Under the pieces are notes generated by a model, which had not been told where the DNA came from, did no database searches, and saw only the letters and a program-made list of their open reading frames with translations. A stretch of DNA of 64,000 nucleotides from assembly GCA_045653425.1 (NCBI GenBank), contig JAZOLU010000024.1:1-64000 (forward strand), given 5' to 3'. The translations under genes and the position numbers were made by a program. Positions 25,182 to 33,580 of this stretch are shown here, one piece after another (within the stretch, counting starts at the first letter, position 1; every line of letters starts with the position of its first letter). This stretch comes from RGIG3009 sp045653425 (GTDB lineage: Bacteria > Bacillota > Clostridia > Oscillospirales > Acutalibacteraceae).

Positions 25182-25261
25182 ATAGCACTAAAACCGATAG
25201 GTTTTAATAACACTTTGCCGTTAGGCAAAATATAACTGTGAGACCTGTCTCACAATATCAC
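25182..25261. repeat. second hairpin array with ATATCAC-type words
   Basis: Words ATAGCAC (25182), ATAACAC (25207), ATATAAC (25230) and ATATCAC (25255) recur every 23-25 nt. Between them lie perfect hairpins with different stems: 25189-25195/25200-25206, 25214-25219/25224-25229 and 25237-25243/25248-25254. The design and period match the array at 2595-2770. Confidence 0.7.
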
Positions 25262-25354
25262 TTCTTTTGAGATAGGTAAAAGGGTTTTAGGTTCTCCTAA
25301 CAAGTGAGATTTGGGCGCCTAAATGTCCTGCTTGTTATGGTATAAGACAAAAGT

Positions 25355-25388
25355 AAAAGATGCACGAAAATTTCGTGCATCTTTTTTT
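25355..25388. terminator. terminator-like hairpin inside the element, bidirectional
   Basis: AAAAGATGCACGA with TCGTGCATCTTTT, followed by a further T run on the plus strand and a T-rich run on the minus strand. It may end transcripts leaving the cluster 2 operon (minus) and any plus-strand RNA from the element. Confidence 0.75.
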
Positions 25389-25442
25389 ACTGTCCTTAGC
25401 AACCTTGCGCAATTCCGCGGCGGGTTGTTTTGTTGAAATCTA

Positions 25443-26621
25443 TTAGAATTTGCGCCACACCATTTTGTTGACCACGCCGGTGTAGGATTGAATAATTTTT
25501 ACCACTTTATCCGAAACGTTTTCGTCCGTGTAATCGGGAACGGGGATACCGTGATTCCCATCCGCCGTCATATCCACCGCGGTGGCTACCGCTTGGAGAA
25601 GTGACGTTTCATCAATACCGGCCAGCACAAAACACGCCTTGTCCAGTGCTTCGGGGCGTTCGGTGGAGGTGCGGATGCACACCGCCGGGAACGGCCGACC
25701 AATGGAGGTGAAGAAACTGCTCTCTTCCGGCAAAGTGCCACTATCAGATACCACGGCAAACGCGTTCATTTGCAAGCAGTTGTAGTCGTGGAATCCCAAC
25801 GGTTCGTGCTGAATGACACGCTTATCCAACGCAAACCCGCTGGATTGTAACCGATTGCGGCTGCGGGGGTGGCACGAATACAAAATGGGCATATCGTATG
25901 TCTCCGCCAGTTTATTAATGGCCGTAAACAGTGAGATAAAATTCTTCTCCGTATCAATATTTTCCTCACGATGAGCCGAAAGCAGAATGTATTTTCCCTT
26001 TTCCAGCCCCAACCGCGCGTGAATATCCGAGGCGTCAATGGCCGATAAGTTGGCGTGCAACACCTCCGCCATCGGCGAACCGGTAACGTAGGTACGCTCT
26101 TTGGGCAACCCACAGTCCGCCAAATAACGGCGAGCGTGTTCGGAATACGCCAAATTGACATCGGAAATGATGTCCACAATACGGCGGTTGGTCTCCTCCG
26201 GCAAACACTCGTCCTTGCAACGGTTACCTGCCTCCATATGGAAAATGGGAATGTGCAAACGCTTGGCCGCAATGGCGGAAAGACACGAATTGGTATCTCC
26301 CAAAATAAGCAGCGCGTCCGGTTGTATCTGTGCCATCAGTTTGTACGAGGCGTTGATAATGTTACCCACCGTTTCGCCGAGGTCATCCCCCACCGCATCC
26401 ATATACACTTCCGGGTCTGCCAGTTGCAAATCCTTAAAGAAAACACCGTTCAGGTTGTAATCGTAATTTTGGCCCGTGTGTGCCAGCAAACAATCAAAAT
26501 ACCGACGGCACTTGTTAATGGTCGCCGCCAAACGGATAATCTCCGGCCGCGTACCCACAATAATCAGCAACTTCAACTTTCCGTTTTCCTGCCAATGAAT
26601 GTCGTTATACTTCGTTTTCAT
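25443..26621 (-). CDS. capG: UDP-N-acetyl-L-fucosamine synthase (CapG/WbjD/FnlC-like 2-epimerase)
   Basis: Final step to UDP-L-FucNAc, a C-2 epimerisation. The 392-residue protein belongs to the UDP-GlcNAc 2-epimerase fold but to the longer CapG-type branch: LLIIVGTRPEIIRLAATINKC near residue 17, HTGQNYDYNLN near residue 49, LGDTNSCLSAIAAKR near residue 105, FHMEAGNRCKDECLPEETNRRIVD near residue 127, SAHREENID near residue 210 and VVSDSGTLPEESSFF near residue 286. It directly follows capE, and capF is the first gene of the same operon, so the pathway is complete. The ATG at 26621 follows AGGGGG. Last gene of cluster 2. Confidence 0.85.
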   Translation of the reverse strand: MKTKYNDIHWQENGKLKLLIIVGTRPEIIRLAATINKCRRYFDCLLAHTGQNYDYNLNGVFFKDLQLADPEVYMDAVGDDLGETVGNIINASYKLMAQIQPDALLILGDTNSCLSAIAAKRLHIPIFHMEAGNRCKDECLPEETNRRIVDIISDVNLAYSEHARRYLADCGLPKERTYVTGSPMAEVLHANLSAIDASDIHARLGLEKGKYILLSAHREENIDTEKNFISLFTAINKLAETYDMPILYSCHPRSRNRLQSSGFALDKRVIQHEPLGFHDYNCLQMNAFAVVSDSGTLPEESSFFTSIGRPFPAVCIRTSTERPEALDKACFVLAGIDETSLLQAVATAVDMTADGNHGIPVPDYTDENVSDKVVKIIQSYTGVVNKMVWRKF

Positions 26622-26653
26622 ACAATCCCCCTCTTTCGGCAATTGGCCACCGC

Positions 26654-27697
26654 TTATTTCTCCGCTAACCGTTCACGGATATATGCCAGTGCCTGCAATT
26701 TCTCTTTTGTCTCTTCCACGTTCAACAACTGGGTATTGTTCGAGTTAAACTCGTGCAACGGATTACGCTCTACATCGCCGGTTTTGAAATATTTATCGTA
26801 ATTTAAGCCCCGTGTATCCGCCGGAACGCGGTAAAAGTTCCCCATATCCACGGCGTGGGCACATTCTTCGTTGGTGAGCAGCGTTTCGTACATCTTCTCG
26901 CCGTGACGTATGCCAATCACCTTAATCTCGGTTTTGCCGGCGGGGTCAAACAATTCCACCACCGCTTGCGCCTGCGTTTCAATGGTGCAAGCGGGTGCCT
27001 TTTGCACCAAAATATCCCCGTTTTCGCCGTGTTCAAACGCAAACAGTACCAAATCCACCGCCTCGTCCAGCGACATAATGAATCTGGTCATAGACGGCTC
27101 GGTAATGGTAATGGGTTTGCCGGCGCGAATTTGGTCAATCCACAACGGAATAACCGACCCGCGCGAGCACATCACGTTGCCGTAACGTGTGCAACAAATT
27201 TTGGTTTTGTTTGGGTCCACCGTGCGCGATTTTGCCACCGCCACCCGCTCTTCCAATGCTTTGGTAATACCCATGGCGTTCACCGGATACGCCGCCTTGT
27301 CGGTAGACAAACAAATAATGGATTTCACCCCCGCATCCACCGCGGCGGTGAGGACATTGTCCGTTCCTATGACGTTGGTACGCACGGCTTCCATCGGGAA
27401 AAACTCACAGGACGGCACCTGTTTGAGTGCCGCCGCGTGGAACACGTAATCCACACCACCCATGGCCGGACGAATGGAATTGATGTTACGCACATCACCG
27501 ATGTAAAACTTAATTTTGTCGGCATATTCGGGATACTTCGCCTGATACTCGTGGCGCATATCGTCTTGCTTTTTCTCATCGCGCGAAAACAGACGAATTT
27601 CGCCGATATCCGTGGCTAAAAAGCGGTTGAGCACCGCGTTGCCGAAACTACCGGTCCCTCCGGTAATAAGTAGAGTCTTTCCTGCAAAAAGTGACAT
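26654..27697 (-). CDS. capE: UDP-GlcNAc inverting 4,6-dehydratase/epimerase (CapE/FnlA-like)
   Basis: First step of UDP-L-FucNAc synthesis: oxidation, 5,6-dehydration and epimerisation of UDP-GlcNAc to a 4-keto-6-deoxy-L sugar. The 347-residue short-chain dehydrogenase has TGGTGSFGNAVL near residue 12, FYIGDVRN near residue 63, FHAAALKQVPSCEFFPMEAVRTNV near residue 86, STDKAAYPVNAMGITK near residue 130 and TRYGNVM near residue 170. The catalytic M-x3-K (NAMGITK) instead of Y-x3-K is typical of inverting FlaA1/PseB/CapE enzymes. AAGGAGCG precedes the ATG. Its keto product could also feed the PLP aminotransferase of this operon (inference). Confidence 0.87.
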   Translation of the reverse strand: MSLFAGKTLLITGGTGSFGNAVLNRFLATDIGEIRLFSRDEKKQDDMRHEYQAKYPEYADKIKFYIGDVRNINSIRPAMGGVDYVFHAAALKQVPSCEFFPMEAVRTNVIGTDNVLTAAVDAGVKSIICLSTDKAAYPVNAMGITKALEERVAVAKSRTVDPNKTKICCTRYGNVMCSRGSVIPLWIDQIRAGKPITITEPSMTRFIMSLDEAVDLVLFAFEHGENGDILVQKAPACTIETQAQAVVELFDPAGKTEIKVIGIRHGEKMYETLLTNEECAHAVDMGNFYRVPADTRGLNYDKYFKTGDVERNPLHEFNSNNTQLLNVEETKEKLQALAYIRERLAEK

Positions 27698-27739
27698 CTT
27701 GACACGCTCCTTTTTACTATGTAAATCGTATACGCCTTT

Positions 27740-29029
27740 TTATTTCCATATCCCTTTAAGGAATACTGCTTCCAACACATATTTGGTATGTATTCTGGTC
27801 TCCTTATAAAACAACGGCGCGATAATGGCCGATGTGAATTGCGCCAGCACCGTCGCCGTGGCCGCACCAATAATTCCAAAAGCGGGAATTAACACTGCGT
27901 TCAGTACAACGTTGGTAACGGAACCAATGCTCAAATACTTCCATACGTACCGGTTTTTCTTTTCACACAATATCCAGATGCTTCTTGCCGTACCAATCAT
28001 CGCAAACACCGTGTACCAAATGATGACCCGCAAAGCACCTGCCGCCGCAGCGTAGGAATCGCCATACAAAATCTTAATAATAACAGGGGCGCACAGGGAA
28101 ATAATCAGCGCAATGGCACCGCAACCCCAAAGTAACAAACTGTACAACTGTTTCAGCCGTTTTAGGTAACCGTTGTCCCCTTTGTCTTTCATTTCCAAAA
28201 TAACCGGCCGCGCCGAAGTGATAAACGCCTGCGGCAAAAACAACCACGTGGAACATACCGTTAACGCCGCCGAATACAAGCCGGTTTGTACGTTATCGTT
28301 CAAAATTTGTTCTATCATTATCTTGTCAATTTGCGTGTAAACGGTACTAACCAAACCCGAAAGAATGAACGGCGCACTTTGGGATAAAATCACCTTGACA
28401 AGCGATTTGTTGAATTTCAGCGTTTCTTTTTCCCGCGAAAAATAGAAGAATGTCAACCCCACGGCGATGCACAAGGTATCCACGCCCAAGGCAAAGGCAA
28501 ACCACAAAACCCCTTTGTTGGTTACCAGCAAAAACACCTTATATAGCGACATCAGGATATACGCCACGCACTTAACCACCGAAGGGTACTTTGACAACAG
28601 TTTGGATTGGAACCAATAATCCAAAACGTTAAACGCCTTAAAAACCAAGGTGAGTGATTGTAAAAACGCCACCGCCACATAAAGCGTTTTCCATTGTTTA
28701 AGAAAACCCACCAACACCATAACCACAACACTGGATAAAGTGCTGGACACCAAACTCATTCCCAACGCCGTTCCTAACAATTCGCGGTTTTGGTGTTCGG
28801 CTTTGGTAAACTCGTGAACATGCACCCCTTCCATTCCCAAACTGGAAACGGAAGAGAAAAACGCCACAATCGCCGCCGCGTAGTTGATAACACCAAAATT
28901 GGAAGGTCCTAAATAGCGCGCAGAAATCATACCGATGACAAACGACAATATCATCTGCACAATATTGGCACCCGCTATCCAACCGGTGTTTTGCAGAAAA
29001 CGATTGTTTTTTAGGTTAATTTTCAGCAT
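27740..29029 (-). CDS. polysaccharide flippase (Wzx, MOP family)
   Basis: A 429-residue membrane protein with about 12 hydrophobic segments and the Wzx start NTGWIAGANIVQMILSFVIG, followed by ARYLGPSNFGVINYA. It should flip the cluster 2 lipid-linked repeat. The ATG at 29029 has AGAGGG 6 bp upstream; an ATG two codons earlier touches it. It overlaps the aspartate racemase gene by 14 bp, so the racemase, flippase and TupA-like gene form a coupled series. Confidence 0.88.
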   Translation of the reverse strand: MLKINLKNNRFLQNTGWIAGANIVQMILSFVIGMISARYLGPSNFGVINYAAAIVAFFSSVSSLGMEGVHVHEFTKAEHQNRELLGTALGMSLVSSTLSSVVVMVLVGFLKQWKTLYVAVAFLQSLTLVFKAFNVLDYWFQSKLLSKYPSVVKCVAYILMSLYKVFLLVTNKGVLWFAFALGVDTLCIAVGLTFFYFSREKETLKFNKSLVKVILSQSAPFILSGLVSTVYTQIDKIMIEQILNDNVQTGLYSAALTVCSTWLFLPQAFITSARPVILEMKDKGDNGYLKRLKQLYSLLLWGCGAIALIISLCAPVIIKILYGDSYAAAAGALRVIIWYTVFAMIGTARSIWILCEKKNRYVWKYLSIGSVTNVVLNAVLIPAFGIIGAATATVLAQFTSAIIAPLFYKETRIHTKYVLEAVFLKGIWK

Positions 29030-29762
29030 ACGCATCCCTCTGAAAACAACGTTTTTCCAACGGAAAATACTGCTCGTTCAATTCCTTGCCGCAATCGGCA
29101 ATCAGACACCCCGCCAGCACGTCCATAGCATCCACGGCATTTAAATGCAAATACGGAACTAACATAGAAAGTTCTGTACACGCCAGTATAAACACGGTGG
29201 AATCGGTATAAAATTCCGCGCAAAGAACCTGTTCCAACTCCTCCGCCATTTGAACAAAATCAGTAGCACCGGCTTTAATGTTTCGTATCACATCCATAAG
29301 TCGCCCATTGGTTTCGTCAGGGGGATAGTGCACGGTATCCAACGGTTCGCCCGCTCGGTTGTAGATATCCGCCTGAACGGTCCCCAACGTTGCCAGTACG
29401 CAAACCGACTTTCCCTTGTGTGCCTGCGCAACGTAACGGCACGTTTCCCGCACCATATTGATAAACGTGATGCCTTGCACACGTTCAAACTCTTGATAAA
29501 AGTAGTGCGATGTATTGCAGGGAATGGCAAAACGCTTACAGCCGAGTTCCTTTGCCTTATGGATATTTTCCTGAATCCGCGGCAACGGAGAATCGCCCCC
29601 GTGCAATATAAATTCGGTTCTGTCCGGCACAGTAGGGTCGTTTATGATGCACAGTTTCAAATGTTCTTGGTCCGTTTGGGCAGAGGTATACAAAACCACC
29701 CGCCGAAACAGTTCCGCGGTGGCCGCCGGCCCCATACCACCAATAATTCCTACATCAAACAT
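29016..29762 (-). CDS. aspartate/glutamate racemase family protein (aspartate racemase type)
   Basis: A cofactor-independent racemase expected to interconvert L- and D-aspartate or a related amino acid. The 248-residue protein has IGGMGPAATAELFRRVV near residue 7 and the two catalytic cysteines in IPCNTSHYF (Cys82) and ACTELSML (Cys195), both intact. The PCNTSHYF version is typical of aspartate racemases; MurI-type glutamate racemase is a separate gene at 47581. The ATG at 29762 lies 8 bp inside the end of the upstream TupA-like ATP-grasp gene, which implies translational coupling and a joint role. Placement in the middle of a capsule operon suggests that a D-amino acid is made for the polymer (inference). 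Confidence 0.82.
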   Translation of the reverse strand: MFDVGIIGGMGPAATAELFRRVVLYTSAQTDQEHLKLCIINDPTVPDRTEFILHGGDSPLPRIQENIHKAKELGCKRFAIPCNTSHYFYQEFERVQGITFINMVRETCRYVAQAHKGKSVCVLATLGTVQADIYNRAGEPLDTVHYPPDETNGRLMDVIRNIKAGATDFVQMAEELEQVLCAEFYTDSTVFILACTELSMLVPYLHLNAVDAMDVLAGCLIADCGKELNEQYFPLEKRCFQRDAYAEN

Positions 29763-30669
29763 ACATCTTCCCCTCAATAGGCAGAGAAATCATATTTCCC
29801 AGCCACATTGCTGCTTCCTCTGTATAAATTTCAGACATTCCCGCCGTGGGAGTAAAGGTCATTTCACCGAACACAACCGCCCCGTTACTGTCGTAAAAAT
29901 CCACCCTTACAAAAGGGATTCCTTGCGATAGTCGCTTGGCATACTGTATCATTTCCTCAAAGCAGGCGGGGCGCATATCTTCGGTTGGTGTCAGCGTGGC
30001 CTTTTTCTTGGTGATATCTAGAATATTCCAATCTAAATCGCAATGCAATTTTTTGAATTCGTTTTCTCTGTCGTACCCATAGTAGAAAAAACGGGGTTCG
30101 CCGTTAAAACAGAAAAACTTATAGTCATTCGGCAACGTGCCGTCCACGGTATCAATGATTTTTTCGCAAATAATTCTGGGTTGTATTTTAAGATAATGCG
30201 TTTCGGCAGTTTCCCAACCGTATTTATGCGTCATCCAATATTGCAGTTTTTCCCGCACGGCTTGCCAATCCAATGCCGCCTTATTCCGACAAATCATATT
30301 GGTGCCGCACCCGTCGGTTGTTTTTAGCACAAACGCATTCGGCAAGGTATCAAAATCAATATCCTCCACCCTGTCAAATACTCCGTACAACGTGTTCAGT
30401 ATCTCGGGACACCCTTTCCCCGCAACATACTCCCGCACGCGGTACTTATCCGCACATTGCAACATAATGTCTTGGTTTCCAAACAATTTAAGCCATTGCA
30501 ATTTTTCATTAAACGTTTGCGGGTTTTTTAGGTTCAACCGTTTTCCCGTATTGTATTTGTATACATACTTGGTTGCCACGATGGGCGAAATATGCGTTAA
30601 TGTTCGGCATATTTTTCTTTGGAGAGCAATATACGCACGCCGTATCGTTTTGTTTTGCTTTATATTCAT
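29755..30669 (-). CDS. TupA-like ATP-grasp ligase (copy 2)
   Basis: A 304-residue protein of the TupA-like ATP-grasp family, named for teichuronopeptide synthesis in alkaliphilic Bacillus. Features: NPQTFNEKLQWLKLF near residue 49, CADKYRVREYV near residue 75, FVLKTTDGCGTNMIC near residue 122, QPRIICEKII near residue 176, DYKFFCFNGEPRFFYYGYDRE near residues 196-216, and FVRVDFYDSNGAVVFGEMTFTPTAG near residues 256-280, the metal- and ATP-binding end. ATP-grasp enzymes activate a carboxylate as acyl-phosphate and join it to an amine. It is coupled to the aspartate racemase downstream. The acceptor is unknown. Confidence 0.85.
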   Translation of the reverse strand: MNIKQNKTIRRAYIALQRKICRTLTHISPIVATKYVYKYNTGKRLNLKNPQTFNEKLQWLKLFGNQDIMLQCADKYRVREYVAGKGCPEILNTLYGVFDRVEDIDFDTLPNAFVLKTTDGCGTNMICRNKAALDWQAVREKLQYWMTHKYGWETAETHYLKIQPRIICEKIIDTVDGTLPNDYKFFCFNGEPRFFYYGYDRENEFKKLHCDLDWNILDITKKKATLTPTEDMRPACFEEMIQYAKRLSQGIPFVRVDFYDSNGAVVFGEMTFTPTAGMSEIYTEEAAMWLGNMISLPIEGKMYV

Positions 30670-30672
30670 CGG

Positions 30673-31836
30673 TTACCTCCTGCGTGCAAATAACCTGTTT
30701 TTTACCCTTTGAATGAATAACGCGGCAACGTACTGCAACAAATCTTTCAGCGAAAAACCCCGAAGTTCGTACCGCATCACACTGGCGTTACTCTTTCCGT
30801 TTGGTTTTTTATCCGGTGTGTGCGTGTCGTACACGTAAATGTCCTTTCCCGGAACATCCAATAACACATTCATTTCATACGGGCGAAGTTGCAGGCCGTA
30901 ACTTTGAACAATGGTATACGGCAACAACTGCGTGGATAACAAATACCGTTTCCCCAGCATTTGTCGTCCGTAACCCGCCAAATCCACAACCACACCGGCT
31001 GCTTGCAACTCCGCGGAAAAATGCTCTTGCAGTTTCATATTCTCAAAGAAGATGTCATACCGTTGTGCGGAACAAACCGGCGCAAACTGATAAGAATCCA
31101 CCGTTCCCGTCATTAACCGTACTTGGTGAACGTTATCCGCTATTCTAACGTGTTCGCCCAAATCCGAGCAATTAGTGCTGCGGGCAACACGAGGAATCAC
31201 ATAAAACTTATTCTGTTCCACAATGTAGTTCACAAAATATTTACCCCACGACCTGTCGGACCAATGATTAATACTACAAGGAATCGCGGGGTTATCTGCC
31301 AAACGGTCTTCGTGCTCCGCATACCAGGTTTTGAACCCTGTCCACCATTTTTTAGTCCAACACTGCCCCCAGGTAATGCTGTACTGCCCTAAATACGTAT
31401 CATATTCGTCCGCTACGGGAACAAAGTTCCGGCGGGCGTATCCATTCCACTCGTGGCCGTACAAAGCCACACCCGTAATGCACTCGTCACCTTTGTAATA
31501 CGTGAGTGCCTGCTGCGTATATTCGTAAAAATCCGGTGCTACCACCAAATCGTCTTCCAAAATAATCACGGCATCGTAGCACTCTGTCAAATCACCGCAC
31601 GCAAGCACGTGTTTACGCAAACCCTGCCGCTCGGGAAAACGACGAACCATTTTTTCACCGTGCAGCCACTCAAAATTTTCGGCAACCGCCACCACTTCTT
31701 GCTCATTGTCCGCTTTATCCAAACTGATAATCAACGGTATGTCACCCTCGGTATAGTTTGCCGCTTTTATGGAATCTAGCAATCTCTGCAACGCGTGGGG
31801 ACGATTGTATCCCACCGCAACAATAGCCGGCTTCAT
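30673..31836 (-). CDS. glycosyltransferase, GNT-I-like (EDD motif)
   Basis: A 387-residue GT-A protein. PAIVAVGYNRPHALQRLLDSI starts the nucleotide-binding fold and YDAVIILEDDLVVAPDFYEY near residue 89 has the EDD metal site that resembles GNT-I/GT13-type enzymes. An aromatic segment with WGQCWTKKWWTGF near residue 157 follows. The start overlaps the deacetylase stop (TGATG). The long C-terminal part (about residues 260-387) is not recognised. Sugar specificity is unknown. Confidence 0.75.
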   Translation of the reverse strand: MKPAIVAVGYNRPHALQRLLDSIKAANYTEGDIPLIISLDKADNEQEVVAVAENFEWLHGEKMVRRFPERQGLRKHVLACGDLTECYDAVIILEDDLVVAPDFYEYTQQALTYYKGDECITGVALYGHEWNGYARRNFVPVADEYDTYLGQYSITWGQCWTKKWWTGFKTWYAEHEDRLADNPAIPCSINHWSDRSWGKYFVNYIVEQNKFYVIPRVARSTNCSDLGEHVRIADNVHQVRLMTGTVDSYQFAPVCSAQRYDIFFENMKLQEHFSAELQAAGVVVDLAGYGRQMLGKRYLLSTQLLPYTIVQSYGLQLRPYEMNVLLDVPGKDIYVYDTHTPDKKPNGKSNASVMRYELRGFSLKDLLQYVAALFIQRVKNRLFARRR

Positions 31837-32549
31837 CAGTTCTCTTTCCCCTTTTCCATCTTTTTAACCAAGTGGTCACCGTTTTTCCGCGGCAACCAAA
31901 AGCAATACCGTTTGATTCGTTCAGGCATAACCCCTCGCATTGTGGAGAATGCCGCATCAAAACCCACCCGTTTGGCTTCTCTTCTGTTTTTTGCGGAACA
32001 AGCCCATACACTGCCGTAGGGATACGCAAAATACCGAATTTTACGCCCTGTGATACTCTCCAACAAACATTTGGATTGCGCCATCTCTTCCATCGAAAGG
32101 GGAGTCGTTCTCAACCGTGTATGATTCACACTATGTGCCCCTACCGTGCACAATTCGTCACCCGCCATCTCCAACAACTGCTCCCTGGTTATGTATCCGG
32201 GTTTATCTAGGAACGAGGTAGACACAAAGAGGGTAAACGGAATGTGGTTTTGCTTCAAAAACGGGTAGGCGTTGGTATACACCGTTTCATACACGTCGTC
32301 AAACGTCAGCACCAGTTGACCATCTCCTTTACCGTCAAGAGCCGTTTCCAAGGCACAAATGCCCCGTTTTTGCTTTTGTTTTTCAATAAATTCAATAAAC
32401 GATTCCTTGTTGGTCACAAAGGTTTTGGGGTCGGTTTCCCCATCAATTATTGAATGGAACATCACAACGGTTGTCCCCGCGTGGTTTTTTCGTTTGCGAA
32501 ACACCCATTCGTGGTACTTTGTCCAAAATGCATAGTAGTAATTTCGCAT
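31836..32549 (-). CDS. polysaccharide deacetylase (NodB domain)
   Basis: A 237-residue carbohydrate esterase family 4-type protein that removes N- or O-acetyl groups. NodB motifs: LVLTFDDVYETVY near residue 78 (catalytic and metal Asp), GAHSVNHTRL near residue 137 (metal His pair) and FAYPYGS near residue 173. No signal peptide, so it may act on lipid-linked or nucleotide intermediates inside the cell. With an HHxxH-type motif SVNH rather than STHH, activity is probable but not certain. Coupled to the GT downstream. Confidence 0.82.
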   Translation of the reverse strand: MRNYYYAFWTKYHEWVFRKRKNHAGTTVVMFHSIIDGETDPKTFVTNKESFIEFIEKQKQKRGICALETALDGKGDGQLVLTFDDVYETVYTNAYPFLKQNHIPFTLFVSTSFLDKPGYITREQLLEMAGDELCTVGAHSVNHTRLRTTPLSMEEMAQSKCLLESITGRKIRYFAYPYGSVWACSAKNRREAKRVGFDAAFSTMRGVMPERIKRYCFWLPRKNGDHLVKKMEKGKEN

Positions 32550-32562
32550 ACTACCACCTCAA

Positions 32563-33561
32563 TTATTTCATAAGATAATATAACGCTCCATACCATTGTA
32601 ACCGCATAAGTGCCAGCGCGCACTTTTGCTTCCACCCCAGCAGCGGAGAGTTGGTCAACGCCTTTATCATATCGGCGTAATCGGCATATTGTGCCACCGT
32701 ATTCACGGTTTTCTTAAAACTTGGCTTGTCCCCAAAAACTGCCTCATTGCGCAAACTGTCAACCACCAAAAAGAACAGTTTTCGGTAATAATACGGTTTT
32801 TTTTGCTCAAATATCCCATTTTTTTCAAAAAAATGCCGAACTAACTCATTCACTTTCACCAGCGACTCGAACATACGAGGGCGGTAGGAGGACATTATGG
32901 AGCCGGACTGTCGGATACGATATTTATACAACGGCTCGTTAACGCAAGCGATGCACTCGCCAACAAGCAAACAACCAATAATAAAAGCTGCGTCCTCGTT
33001 GTATTGGTATTTCTTATCAAATCGTAATTTACTATCCTCAATTAAACTCCGACGATACAATTTTGTGCCGATACAGGATACCAGATTCCACGGAACGACT
33101 TCCAACAGCAGTTGGGAAAACACTTGGGTTGTCATATACTCCTTGACAAGCGGTGAGAACAACACCGGAACTTCCCCTTGCTCATAAAGCATAGCATACC
33201 CGGACATAACCATATCCGCCCCACTTTCTTGTGCGGATTTTACCAACCGTTCAATCGCTTCCGGGACGAGGATATCGTCCGAATCCAAAAACAGAATATA
33301 CTCTCCTCGCGCCTCATCCAATCCGTGGTTGCGGGTATATTCCAAACCGCGGTTTTCCCCATTGTCCACTAAGCGAATCCACGGGTATTGCTTTTGAAAT
33401 TCTGCGCAAATATCAAAGGCGCCGTCGGGTGTGCCATCGTTCACGCAAATCAATTCAATGGCATTATAGGTTTGCTGTACAACGCTCTGTATGGTTTGTG
33501 CAATAAACCGTTCCGTTTTATACACAGGCATAATCACGGAAACCAGCGGGTAACTGCCCAT
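32563..33561 (-). CDS. GT2 glycosyltransferase
   Basis: A 332-residue GT-A enzyme with LVSVIMPVYKTERFIAQTIQSV near residue 6, ELICVNDGTPDGAFDIC near residue 35, RNHGLDEARGEYILFLDSDDILVPEA near residues 77-102 (DXD) and a C-terminal helical region. GGAGG lies upstream of the ATG. It should add one sugar of the cluster 2 repeat. It resembles the GT2 half of the cluster 1 fusion protein only in the common catalytic core. Confidence 0.85.
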   Translation of the reverse strand: MGSYPLVSVIMPVYKTERFIAQTIQSVVQQTYNAIELICVNDGTPDGAFDICAEFQKQYPWIRLVDNGENRGLEYTRNHGLDEARGEYILFLDSDDILVPEAIERLVKSAQESGADMVMSGYAMLYEQGEVPVLFSPLVKEYMTTQVFSQLLLEVVPWNLVSCIGTKLYRRSLIEDSKLRFDKKYQYNEDAAFIIGCLLVGECIACVNEPLYKYRIRQSGSIMSSYRPRMFESLVKVNELVRHFFEKNGIFEQKKPYYYRKLFFLVVDSLRNEAVFGDKPSFKKTVNTVAQYADYADMIKALTNSPLLGWKQKCALALMRLQWYGALYYLMK

Positions 33562-33580
33562 TGGCTATTTCCTCCTTTGC

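Larger units (their letters stand above)
25095..25433. mobile_element. 339-bp MITE-like element with perfect 19-bp terminal inverted repeats
   Basis: ACAAAACAACCCGCCGCGG at 25095-25113 is repeated exactly, inverted, at 25415-25433. Inside are a 15-bp hairpin abutting the left repeat (25116-25145), an 11-bp hairpin (25147-25157 with 25172-25182), an array of four word-spaced small hairpins (25182-25261) and a strong terminator-like hairpin (25355-25388). No reading frame of note exists. No convincing target-site duplication is visible. A non-autonomous mobile element is the most natural reading; a large structured RNA gene is the alternative. Confidence 0.6.

Noticed and set aside
25095..25433. 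CRISPR array
   Set aside because: The units are hairpins separated by 7-nt words, not identical direct repeats with unique spacers, and there are no cas genes.
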